This document shows, in pieces, positions 1-6,921 of a stretch of 38,287 bases of DNA. Both the position numbers and the translations under genes were made by a program. Numbering within the stretch: the stretch's first letter is position 1; the number at the start of each line of letters is the position of its first letter. Source of the stretch: Eubacterium sp. GTDB lineage: Bacteria; Bacillota; Clostridia; Lachnospirales; Lachnospiraceae. The stretch lies in NCBI GenBank assembly GCA_024681495.1, contig JAILAS010000136.1, forward strand, positions 1 to 38,287, given 5' to 3'. Below the pieces are notes generated by a model. It ran no database searches. It had not been told where the DNA came from and worked only from the letters and a program-made list of their open reading frames with translations.

Positions 1-284
1 TTTCTTAACTCGGTCTGTTCCAACCTGGCTTCGTAAAATTCTTTCAGCGCCAGCTTCTCAGCGGTTTCATGCTCATTCCTATGTAAATATCTCCTCCCTT
101 CATCATTCATCAAATACCACCTATAGTTTTCACTCCCCCTAACACGATACACCCGCAGCTTTCCTTCCGGCATTTTCCTTAATTCTCCCCTTATTCTTTC
201 TTCTTCTTCGACCAATACCATTAGCTGTTTTTCGTGCAGTGTCATTCCTCTTTTTTTCTTCAAATCCACCTCTTTTTTCCCCAT
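1..284 (-). CDS. Hypothetical protein, 3' end cut off by window edge
   Basis: An open frame of 94 codons with no stop runs from an ATG at 284 to the left edge of the window. The start is preceded by AAAGGAG at a good distance; a second in-frame ATG at 245 also has a purine-rich stretch before it. The visible part is very charged: a Lys-rich start, an acidic run near residues 25-30 (VEEEERIRGEL), then a compact Tyr/Arg-rich part with WYLMNDEGRRYLHRN near residues 58-72 and a helical KLALKEFYEARLEQ stretch. I do not recognise a family with confidence. The tryptophan/tyrosine/arginine mix would fit a nucleic-acid-associated protein, but that is speculation. It lies directly downstream, in its own direction, of a 52-bp repeat array. 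Confidence 0.6.
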   Translation of the reverse strand, partial: MGKKEVDLKKKRGMTLHEKQLMVLVEEEERIRGELRKMPEGKLRVYRVRGSENYRWYLMNDEGRRYLHRNEHETAEKLALKEFYEARLEQTELR

Positions 285-344
285 GTTTCTCCTTTCCTAC
301 TCAAACTTTCACTCAAACTTTCTTCTCCGCCTCGGCCACACATT

Positions 345-545
345 TTTTCGCAAATCTGCCGATTTTCGCGTTTCTGCGAATCCGCCCCAACAAACTTTTT
401 CGCAAATCTCCCGTTTTCCGCGATTTTGCGAATCCGCCCCAACAAACATTTTCGCAAATCTCCCGGTTTCCGCGATTCTGCGAATCCGCCCCAACATGTT
501 TTTTCGCAAATCTCCCGGTTTCCGCGATTTTGCGAATCTGCGCCC
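345..545. repeat. Four-copy 52-bp tandem repeat with internal inverted repeat
   Basis: The word CGCAAATCT recurs at 349, 401, 453 and 505, a constant 52-bp period. Each unit holds an inverted repeat (TTCGCAAA ... TTTGCGAA) around a CCGGTTTCCGCG-type loop and is joined to the next by a conserved spacer of about 16 bases (ATCCGCCCCAACAAAC). Copy 1 has diverged most; copies 2 to 4 are nearly identical. Because 52 is not a multiple of three, open frames through the array shift reading frame in each unit, which argues against coding. The array lies upstream of the gene starting at 284. Confidence 0.9.
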
Positions 546-673
546 ACCGTTCCTACTACGCCCGTCTTACAATCGCATACACAAATAATACATCAGCCTT
601 CCCTCCAAATCAATCACAATTTCCACCGAGATTCTTCGACCCCGTTTCCACCGTAGCCGCCCGCGTCCGCCCG

Positions 674-692
674 TTGCCGGCCCCGCCGGCAA
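674..692. other. Perfect 8-bp GC-rich stem-loop
   Basis: TTGCCGGC and GCCGGCAA pair perfectly around a CCC loop. On the plus strand it is followed only by TTTG, so at best it is a weak terminator. It sits in the otherwise featureless, C-rich stretch between the 52-bp repeats and the promoter of the DeoR-type gene; I see no gene in 546-768. Confidence 0.45.
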
Positions 693-768
693 TTTGCCCA
701 TAAACACACTATCTCGCACCCGAGTGAGAATGTATATCTGCACGAGGTATGCGCAGGGGTTCAGGCGA

Positions 769-797
769 TTTACAACCCCCGAAATCCGTTGTAAAAT
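769..797 (+). promoter_or_regulatory. Promoter of the DeoR-type gene with overlapping inverted repeat
   Basis: TTTACA (769-774) and TAAAAT (792-797) are separated by 17 bases and lie about 60 bases before the start codon. The same segment holds a perfect inverted repeat, TTTACAAC (769-776) and GTTGTAAA (788-795), covering the -35 and most of the -10 element. A repressor bound here would block polymerase, so self-regulation is a reasonable inference. Confidence 0.55.
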
Positions 798-858
798 AGA
801 AGGGTAAATGTAAATTTAAGAGGAAGAATCCTCATGGATATATGAATCGGAGGAAATG

Positions 859-1611
859 ATGCTGACAGAAGAAAGGCGAGCCAAAATTATCGGAATTGTT
901 AATGAAAAGAATGCCGTTACCGTAAATGAGCTCGTGGAACTGTTGGACTCCTCACCTGCCACCATAAGGAGAGACATCACGGCCCTGGCCAAGTCCAGAC
1001 AGCTGGTGAAGGTATACGGAGGTGCCACATCCATGCACGCCCTAGACGTAAATACCAACGAGGACGAGGTCCGTAAGAAGGCGGCCAAAAACGTCGACGA
1101 AAAAAATATCATAGCTGAGTATGCCGCATCTCTCATACTCAAGGGAGACTTCGTCTACCTGGACGCCGGAACCACCACACTCGCCATGATTGATTATTTG
1201 GAAAAAAAGAACGTAAAGTTTATTACAAACGGGATTGTTCACGCGCGGAAGCTCATGGAAAAGGGCTTCGAGACAATAATGATAGGCGGAAGGCTGAAGG
1301 CCTCCACCGAAGCCGTTGTAGGCCCTGATTGTGCGGAATTCATTAAGAAGTACCACTTCACGAAGGCCTTCCTCGGCACGAACGGCATATCCACGATAGC
1401 CGGATATACCACGCCGGACGCGGACGAGGCTCTGATTAAGTCCGCGGCCATAAAGCACACATACATGTCGTACATCTTAGCCGATCACACGAAGTTCGAT
1501 AAGATAAACTCAGTTACATTCGCGGAGCTGTCGGACTGCTGTGTGATAACCGATAAGATTACCAATAAGGACTACCTGAACTACACAGTAGTCAAGGGCT
1601 GCTCCCGATAG
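859..1611 (+). CDS. DeoR-family transcriptional repressor, probably of the fructose operon
   Basis: The protein of about 250 residues has the full DeoR layout. The N-terminal winged helix-turn-helix is read in MLTEERRAKIIGIV ... SSPATIRRDITAL ... KVYGGA. The C-terminal sugar-phosphate sensor domain has VYLDAGTTTLAMIDYL and FITNGIVHA, typical of the DeoRC fold that binds phosphorylated sugars. I chose the second of two adjacent ATGs (859) because GGAGG at 849-853 is five bases away; the ATG at 856 is only two away. The gene converges on ptsI, the last gene of the fruK operon. DeoR-type FruR proteins commonly control such operons through fructose-1-phosphate, so that role is likely but unproven here. 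Confidence 0.9.
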   Translation: MLTEERRAKIIGIVNEKNAVTVNELVELLDSSPATIRRDITALAKSRQLVKVYGGATSMHALDVNTNEDEVRKKAAKNVDEKNIIAEYAASLILKGDFVYLDAGTTTLAMIDYLEKKNVKFITNGIVHARKLMEKGFETIMIGGRLKASTEAVVGPDCAEFIKKYHFTKAFLGTNGISTIAGYTTPDADEALIKSAAIKHTYMSYILADHTKFDKINSVTFAELSDCCVITDKITNKDYLNYTVVKGCSR

Positions 1612-1743
1612 CCAGGACATCCCCCGCCAGCCGGGATACACCCCAGCCAGCCGGAATACACCCCCGCCAGCCGGGATACCCTAGCCAGCCGGGATACACC
1701 CCCGCCAGCCGGGATACACCCCCGCCAGCCGGGATACACCCCG
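1611..1743. repeat. 20-bp tandem repeat between two convergent genes
   Basis: GCCAGCCGG begins at 1626, 1646, 1666, 1684, 1704 and 1724, giving periods of 20, 20, 18, 20 and 20. The unit is about GCCAGCCGGGATACACCCCC. A degenerate seventh copy at 1611 overlaps the end of the DeoR-type gene. The array fills the whole gap between that gene and ptsI. No U-rich terminator is visible in the gap, so the array may act in transcript ending or stability, or be neutral slippage. Confidence 0.9.
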
Positions 1744-1747
1744 ATAA

Positions 1748-3460
1748 TCAGGAGATACTCCCGGCAGCCTCCTTCAGGGCTGCGACCACCTCTTCTTCGG
1801 TAGCCATACCCATCACGCGGGACGCGAGCTCATCAGCCTTTTCCTTTGACCATTTCGATATTGTGCACCGGGTGCTGAGAACCAGCGCCGGATTCACGCT
1901 GTATTCATCCAGACCGAATGATATCAAAAGCGGAATCAGGAGCGGATCTGCGGCCGACTCGCCGCACATGCCCACGGGTATCCCCGCCCTTTTTCCTTCC
2001 TCAATGATGTTTTTAATGGATCGCAGCACCGCGGGCTGGTATGTGGAATACAGGTAGGAGACCTTCTCGTTGCCCCTGTCCACGCTCATGGTGTACTGCG
2101 TAAGATCGTTGGTTCCTATCGAGAAAAAGTCCGCCTCCTTCGCCATAAGATCGGCGATAAGCGAGGCCGCCGCCGTCTCGATCATGCAGCCCACGTCCAT
2201 GTTCGCGTCGAATTCCTTTCCTTCCGAAGCCAGCTCGTTCTTGCACTCCTCGACTAGGGCCTTAACGCTCCTCACCTCTTCCACGCAGGTCACCAGGGGA
2301 ATCATTATCTTAACGTTCCCAAACGCTCCGGCCCGCAATATGGCGCGCAGCTGCGACTTGTAGATCTCGCTGTTGCCCAGGCAGTATCTGACGGCCCTGT
2401 ATCCCAGGAACGGATTGTCCTCCTTCTCGAGGCCCAGATAGGGGATATCCTTATCTCCGCCAATGTCCAGCGTCCTTATAATCACCGTCTTACCGTCCAG
2501 GACCTCGGCTGCGTGTTTATACGCCTCGAACTGTTCCTCCTCGTCCGGGAGGGAGGCCTTATCCATGAAGAGGAACTCCGACCTGAAAAGTCCGACTCCC
2601 TCGCCGTCGTGCTCTGTCACCCGCACGGCATCCCTGGCGGTTCCGATGTTGCAGAAAAGGTCCACCCTGGTGCCGTCGGCGGTAACGGTGTCTTTGTTCA
2701 GGAAGCTCCGAAGCTCAGCCTCCGAGCGCACGAACTCCTCGCGTTTTAAAACATAGCGGGATATGACATCACCGTCCGGATTTATGTAAACCTCTCCCTC
2801 GGTGCCGTCGACAATCGCCGTATCCTTGTCATTTACGATCTCAGTGATGTTTTCCACAGACAACACCGCCGGTATCTCCAGCGACCTCGCGAGGATGGCC
2901 GAGTGCGAGGTTTTTCCTCCCACCTCGGTGATTATTCCCACCACGTTGTCCTTCACAATCTGGGCCGTCATGGACGGAGTAAGATCATGGGCCACCAATA
3001 CGGTCCCCGGGGGAACCGCGGCGATATCCACTTCCTCCACTCCCATAAGTATCTTCAGCACGCTCATCTTTACGTCGGAGATGTCAGATGCCCTTTGCCG
3101 CATCATCTCGTCCTCAATCTGGCTGAACATACCGATGAACATGTCGCAAACGGCTGTCAAAGCGGACTCTGCGCGTTGGCCCATCTCGATCATCTTGGTG
3201 ATTTCACCAACCATTGCAGGGTCACCTATCATAGACAGGTGACCCTCCAATATAGCAGCTTCCTTAGAACCCATATTTTTTCGCACTTCTTCCATTGACC
3301 GGGCCGTGTTTTCCTTGAACTTATCCACAGCCTCAGAGAACCTGGTTTTTTCGACTTCCACGTCCTGCACAGGACAGGAGTCGAACTCGAGATCGGGATC
3401 TTTGATAAGGCAGATGCTGCCTATTCCAATCCCTCTCGAAGCATTTACGCCACTAAACAT
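1748..3460 (-). CDS. ptsI: PTS enzyme I (phosphoenolpyruvate-protein phosphotransferase)
   Basis: Cytoplasmic enzyme I moves phosphate from PEP to the active histidine of HPr. The 570-residue product has the family length. His186 lies in GGKTSHSAILAR, the phosphohistidine motif of the swivel domain. The C-terminal PEP-binding barrel has FRSEFLFMD, IRTLDIGGDK and GMCGESAAD. The frame stays open upstream, but the start at 3460 gives the family N-terminus MFSGVNASRGIGIG and has AAGGAGG eight bases ahead; upstream residues overlap ptsH and look non-native. It is the last gene of the fruK-fruA-ptsH-ptsI operon, 16 bases after ptsH. Finding enzyme I inside a fructose operon, not in a separate ptsHI locus, suggests its expression follows fructose induction, or that a second copy exists elsewhere. 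Confidence 0.95.
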   Translation of the reverse strand: MFSGVNASRGIGIGSICLIKDPDLEFDSCPVQDVEVEKTRFSEAVDKFKENTARSMEEVRKNMGSKEAAILEGHLSMIGDPAMVGEITKMIEMGQRAESALTAVCDMFIGMFSQIEDEMMRQRASDISDVKMSVLKILMGVEEVDIAAVPPGTVLVAHDLTPSMTAQIVKDNVVGIITEVGGKTSHSAILARSLEIPAVLSVENITEIVNDKDTAIVDGTEGEVYINPDGDVISRYVLKREEFVRSEAELRSFLNKDTVTADGTRVDLFCNIGTARDAVRVTEHDGEGVGLFRSEFLFMDKASLPDEEEQFEAYKHAAEVLDGKTVIIRTLDIGGDKDIPYLGLEKEDNPFLGYRAVRYCLGNSEIYKSQLRAILRAGAFGNVKIMIPLVTCVEEVRSVKALVEECKNELASEGKEFDANMDVGCMIETAAASLIADLMAKEADFFSIGTNDLTQYTMSVDRGNEKVSYLYSTYQPAVLRSIKNIIEEGKRAGIPVGMCGESAADPLLIPLLISFGLDEYSVNPALVLSTRCTISKWSKEKADELASRVMGMATEEEVVAALKEAAGSIS

Positions 3461-3476
3461 AAGGCATTCCTCCTTA

Positions 3477-3740
3477 TTAGTCCCCCAGTCCGCTCTCGAC
3501 CAGCTCGACAGCTTTATCCAGCGCCTCTTCCTCATCCTCTCCATCGCAGCGGATCTCAATCTCAGAGCCGCACTTGATACACGCCGACATAAGCATCATG
3601 ATGCTCTTCCCGTCGAAACTGTTCCCGTTAAATACCACACTGACACTGCTGGAGAATCCGGCCATTGCCGATGTGAAAACGGTGGCGGGGCGCATATGCA
3701 TCCCCTGTTCATTTGTAACTGTCAATGTTTTTGATACCAT
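3477..3740 (-). CDS. ptsH: HPr phosphocarrier protein
   Basis: Small cytoplasmic carrier that takes phosphate from enzyme I and passes it to sugar-specific EIIA domains. The 87-residue product has His15 in GMHMRPATV and the regulatory Ser46 in GKSIMMLMS, at the standard positions. Met16 replaces the usual alanine, and three cysteines are present, two of them in ACIKCGSEI, which is unusual for HPr. Ser46 suggests that HPr kinase could phosphorylate it for catabolite control, although no hprK is in view. The start has AAGGAAGG six bases upstream. The gene lies between fruA and ptsI. Confidence 0.93.
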   Translation of the reverse strand: MVSKTLTVTNEQGMHMRPATVFTSAMAGFSSSVSVVFNGNSFDGKSIMMLMSACIKCGSEIEIRCDGEDEEEALDKAVELVESGLGD

Positions 3741-3765
3741 AATTCGCCTTCCTTTTTAAATGCTT

Positions 3766-5676
3766 TTATTCTTCCACTCTTTTCTTCAAAAGACCAAGCA
3801 TAAGGCAGCCTACTGCGGATCCTATAAGAAGCGCCAGTACGTAGAACGCTACATTTCCTACTACGGGGAATACGAAGATTCCTCCATGAGGCGCCATGAG
3901 CGTGCACTTGAACGCCATAGAAAGCGCGCCTGCCACTCCGGATCCCACCATAAGCGAGGGAATAACACGGAGAGGATCTGCTGCCGCAAACGGGATAGCA
4001 CCCTCGGTTATGAAGCAGAATCCCATGATAAAGTTTACGGGGCCCGACTTCCTCTCTGCGGGAGTAAACTTGTTCTTAAATATGATGGTAGCAAGAGCGA
4101 TAGCTATAGGAGGAACCATTCCGCCAATCATAACGGCCGCCATTATCATCCATCCCATCTCGTTCTGCTGTGCCAGAGAGGCCGTGCCAAAGACGTATGC
4201 AGCCTTGTTCAGAGGGCCGCCCATGTCCGTGGCCATCATGGCACCCAGGAGCGCACCCAGAACGACTATCGAGCCCGCGCTCATGTTGGTAAGCACGGCG
4301 TAAATCCATGCGTTCAGCGCACCTACTATAGGATTAATCAGGCACATAAGCAATGCTATTATCAGAATACCACACAGAGGATAGATAAGAACAGGCTTAA
4401 TTCCCTCCAGTGCATCCGGCAGATTATCACATAACTTACGAAGTCCGAGCACGATGTATCCTGCAGCAAAACCTGCCACAAGCGCACCCAGGAAAGCCGA
4501 CGGAACACCCTCGCCGGGGGATGCGAAAGTAGCACCCGAAGCCGCCAATGCGCCTCCCACGAAACCAACCGCCAGTCCTGGCCTGTCGGCAATCGACATG
4601 GCGATAAATCCCGCAAGGATGGGAAGCATAAAGTTAAACGCTACGCCACCGACCGTCTTAAACCATGCGGCAACCGGCGTATTCGTACCGAAGTTGGCCG
4701 GGTCTATAGTATAGTCGTCCAGAAGGAACGCTATGGCAATCAGTATACCTCCGCCGATAACGAACGGAAGCATGTGAGACACGCCGTTCATAAGGTGCTT
4801 GTATACCTTCCTTCCGGCGGACTCATTCGCCTCTTCATTCACACTCACAACATTTCCGGTATGTCTGTATACCTGAGCGCTCTTAGCCTTCTCTATGAGC
4901 TTCTCGGGATCGTGAATAGCCTCCTTCGTGGAAGCGATAACCATCTTCTTGCCATCGAACCTTCCCATATCAATGTTCTTGTCGCAGGCGACAATCACCG
5001 CATCCGCCTCTTCGATCTCAGCAGCGGTAAGCGCATCCTTAACGCCACCCGATCCGTCCTTTTCCACCTTTACGGATATGCCTAACTCAGCAGCCTTATT
5101 CTCGATGGCCTCAGCCGCCATAAAGGTGTGAGCTATGCCCGTAGGGCAAGCCGTTACAGCCACAATTCTTTTCATTTCAACACATACCTCCTCTTCATTG
5201 TTTCCCATAGCCTTATCTTTCTGCGCCTCTTTTTCGTCCAGCAACGCCATAAACTCATCAACGCTCTCAGCTCCTGCCAGCTTTTCGCAAAATCCCTTAT
5301 CCACCAGCATGCCCATAAGCTTAGCCAGGATCTCGAGATGAGTATCGGCTCCCCCTTCGGGTGCTGCGATCATGAAGAGCAGATTGCTGGGTTCTCCGTC
5401 CGGAGCCCCATAATCAACACCGTCGGGACACGTGATAGCCACCAATCCGGCTCGGTCAACCGAAGCCGATTTTCCATGCGGAACAGCCACCCCGTTTCCG
5501 ACAGCAGTAGATCCAATGCTCTCTCTAGCCAGTATCGCCTCCCTGAAACCGGTTACATCATTCAGATTACCGGCTTCTTCATGAAGCGAGATAAGCTTGT
5601 CAATTGCCTCACTCTTGTCGTACACCTTTTCGCGAATCCTGATTCCATTCGCTCCGATGAATTCCGAAATCTTCAT
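3766..5676 (-). CDS. fruA: PTS fructose transporter, fused EIIA-EIIB-EIIC
   Basis: Membrane permease that imports fructose and releases it inside as fructose-1-phosphate. All three PTS domains are in one 636-residue chain. EIIA (about residues 1-145) carries the phosphohistidine His67 in VAVPHGKS. EIIB (about 168-270) carries the phosphocysteine Cys177 in VTACPTGIAHT. EIIC (about 285 to the end) is a chain of hydrophobic segments starting at KHLMNGVSHMLPFV. The start at 5676 (MKISEFIG) has AAGGAGG six bases upstream; the frame is open farther up but without a ribosome site. It lies between fruK and ptsH. Among fructose-family IIABC proteins, a mannitol or 2-O-mannosylglycerate substrate is a less likely alternative given the adjoining fruK. 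Confidence 0.93.
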   Translation of the reverse strand: MKISEFIGANGIRIREKVYDKSEAIDKLISLHEEAGNLNDVTGFREAILARESIGSTAVGNGVAVPHGKSASVDRAGLVAITCPDGVDYGAPDGEPSNLLFMIAAPEGGADTHLEILAKLMGMLVDKGFCEKLAGAESVDEFMALLDEKEAQKDKAMGNNEEEVCVEMKRIVAVTACPTGIAHTFMAAEAIENKAAELGISVKVEKDGSGGVKDALTAAEIEEADAVIVACDKNIDMGRFDGKKMVIASTKEAIHDPEKLIEKAKSAQVYRHTGNVVSVNEEANESAGRKVYKHLMNGVSHMLPFVIGGGILIAIAFLLDDYTIDPANFGTNTPVAAWFKTVGGVAFNFMLPILAGFIAMSIADRPGLAVGFVGGALAASGATFASPGEGVPSAFLGALVAGFAAGYIVLGLRKLCDNLPDALEGIKPVLIYPLCGILIIALLMCLINPIVGALNAWIYAVLTNMSAGSIVVLGALLGAMMATDMGGPLNKAAYVFGTASLAQQNEMGWMIMAAVMIGGMVPPIAIALATIIFKNKFTPAERKSGPVNFIMGFCFITEGAIPFAAADPLRVIPSLMVGSGVAGALSMAFKCTLMAPHGGIFVFPVVGNVAFYVLALLIGSAVGCLMLGLLKKRVEE

Positions 5677-5744
5677 GCATTCCTCCTTAACCTGCAAAAC
5701 CACGTTTCTTATATATATAACCGCCATTTAAAGCCGGCGATGTA

Positions 5745-6650
5745 TCACAAGCTCCTGTAAACCTTTTCTATCTCGTCTTTCTTCGCCAGACCGTCGGAAA
5801 ACGCCGTAGCGCTGCCCGCTGCCGTACCGGCCTTAAGAGCCATCTCGTAATCCTTACTCTTCATGTATCCGGCCAAAAATCCGGCCACCATCGAATCTCC
5901 CGCTCCGACCGAGTTCTTAACCTCACCGACCGGGGCCTTGATTCTATGGCGTTCGCCCCTCTCATCTACGAGCATAGCTCCGTTTCCGGCCATGGATATA
6001 AGCACGTTCACGGCGCCCCTGCCCTGAAGCTCTATCGCCGCATCAAAAATCTCATCGTCGGTGTTGAGCTCCTTGCCCACAATCTCTCCGAGCTCAATGT
6101 GATTGGGTTTTATTAGAAACGGATGATACTTCAGTACGTTCGTAAGAAGATCGTTCGTCGCATCCACCACGAATCGTATCCCTCTACCATCCAGCTTAGA
6201 GAGTATTCTCTCGTACACATCGTCCGGCAGAGAATTCGGGATGCTCCCGGCCAGTATGAGAACGTCGCCCTTCGTGAGGCGATCGAGCTTCTCAAAAAGC
6301 TCATCCAGCTCATCGCCGCCTATTTTAGGTCCCTGCGCATTCACTTCCGTCTCACGCTCACCCTTAAGTTTTATGTTAATTCTGGAATTACCCTCCCTGA
6401 GGGTTATAAAATCGGTTTTTATTCCCGCCGCTTTTACGTTTTCGTCTATGGCCTTCCCTGTGAATCCGGCCACGAAACCCAGCGCTGTAGACTCAATGCC
6501 GAATTCCATGAGCACCAGGGAAACGTTTATCCCCTTGCCTCCAAAATAGAACTCCTCACATCCGGACCTGTTAGTCATCCCCTGCTCAAGCGGTGTTTCC
6601 ATCTTCATGACGTAATCGATGGCCGGATTAAAAGTAACCGTGTAAATCAT
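5745..6650 (-). CDS. fruK: 1-phosphofructokinase
   Basis: PfkB-family cytoplasmic kinase that converts fructose-1-phosphate plus ATP to fructose-1,6-bisphosphate. The product is 301 residues, normal for FruK. It has the N-terminal substrate motif GGKGINVS (37-44) and the C-terminal ATP/anion-hole motif VGAGDSMVAGF with the catalytic Asp252. The start MIYTVTFNPAID is the canonical FruK beginning and has GGAGG seven bases upstream; an upstream in-frame TTG would place the coding start inside the operator and is rejected. It is first in the operon, 68 bases before fruA. Tagatose-6-phosphate kinase is a close relative, but the fructose PTS next door favours FruK. Confidence 0.93.
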   Translation of the reverse strand: MIYTVTFNPAIDYVMKMETPLEQGMTNRSGCEEFYFGGKGINVSLVLMEFGIESTALGFVAGFTGKAIDENVKAAGIKTDFITLREGNSRINIKLKGERETEVNAQGPKIGGDELDELFEKLDRLTKGDVLILAGSIPNSLPDDVYERILSKLDGRGIRFVVDATNDLLTNVLKYHPFLIKPNHIELGEIVGKELNTDDEIFDAAIELQGRGAVNVLISMAGNGAMLVDERGERHRIKAPVGEVKNSVGAGDSMVAGFLAGYMKSKDYEMALKAGTAAGSATAFSDGLAKKDEIEKVYRSL

Positions 6651-6680
6651 CCGTCTACCTCCGAGTATTAACCTGCAAAG

Positions 6681-6696
6681 AATCAATCGATTGATT
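6681..6696. promoter_or_regulatory. Perfect 16-bp palindromic operator of the fructose operon
   Basis: AATCAATCGATTGATT is a perfect palindrome about a dozen bases downstream of the -10 element, where a repressor would block elongation. The neighbouring region is rich in further AATCA-type words (6702, 6721, 6735, 6754). The DeoR-type repressor at 859-1611 is the obvious candidate binder; this is inference from position. Confidence 0.6.
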
Positions 6697-6707
6697 GGTT
6701 TAATCAA

Positions 6708-6736
6708 ATACTATCACTGTAATCACACTTTGTCAA
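6708..6736 (-). promoter_or_regulatory. Promoter of the fruK-fruA-ptsH-ptsI operon
   Basis: Read on the minus strand, TTGACA (6731-6736) and TAGTAT (6708-6713) are separated by 17 bases. This is a near-consensus sigma-A promoter placed about 60 bases before fruK. Confidence 0.7.
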
Positions 6737-6804
6737 TCACAAATAATCTAAGATAATCATTTTCACTCAAAAATCGTTTCAAAGAACTCAGAAACTTTCA
6801 GGCA

Positions 6805-6835
6805 CAAAAAAACGGCCCCCGCACAACGGGAGCCG
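6805..6835 (-). terminator. Rho-independent terminator of secA
   Basis: On the minus strand CGGCTCCCG pairs with CGGGGGCCG around a six-base loop and is followed by a run of seven T. It lies about 90 bases after the secA stop codon and just ahead of the fructose operon promoter region. Confidence 0.85.
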
Positions 6836-6842
6836 ATATAGT

Positions 6843-6916
6843 TCATTATTCCGCCTGCAGCCACCCGGGCCGCCAGCTTTCATTATTCCGCCCGCAGCCA
6901 CCCGGGCCGCCAGCCT
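6843..6916. repeat. 37-bp direct duplication in the secA 3' untranslated region
   Basis: Two copies of a 37-base unit beginning TCATTATTCCGCC at 6843 and 6880 differ at only a few positions. Each contains CCACCCGGGCCGCCAG. The pair fills the space between the secA stop and its terminator; it looks like a recent local duplication. Confidence 0.85.
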
Positions 6917-6921
6917 GACTT

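Noticed and set aside
349..545. CRISPR-like array
   Set aside because: The intervals between repeat arms are the same in every unit, the unit is a plain 52-bp tandem repeat, and no cas gene is near.
234..703. Overlapping plus-strand open frames through the 52-bp repeats
   Set aside because: They are open because the repeat lacks stops in several frames; no ribosome site, low complexity, and the frame shifts with each 52-base unit.
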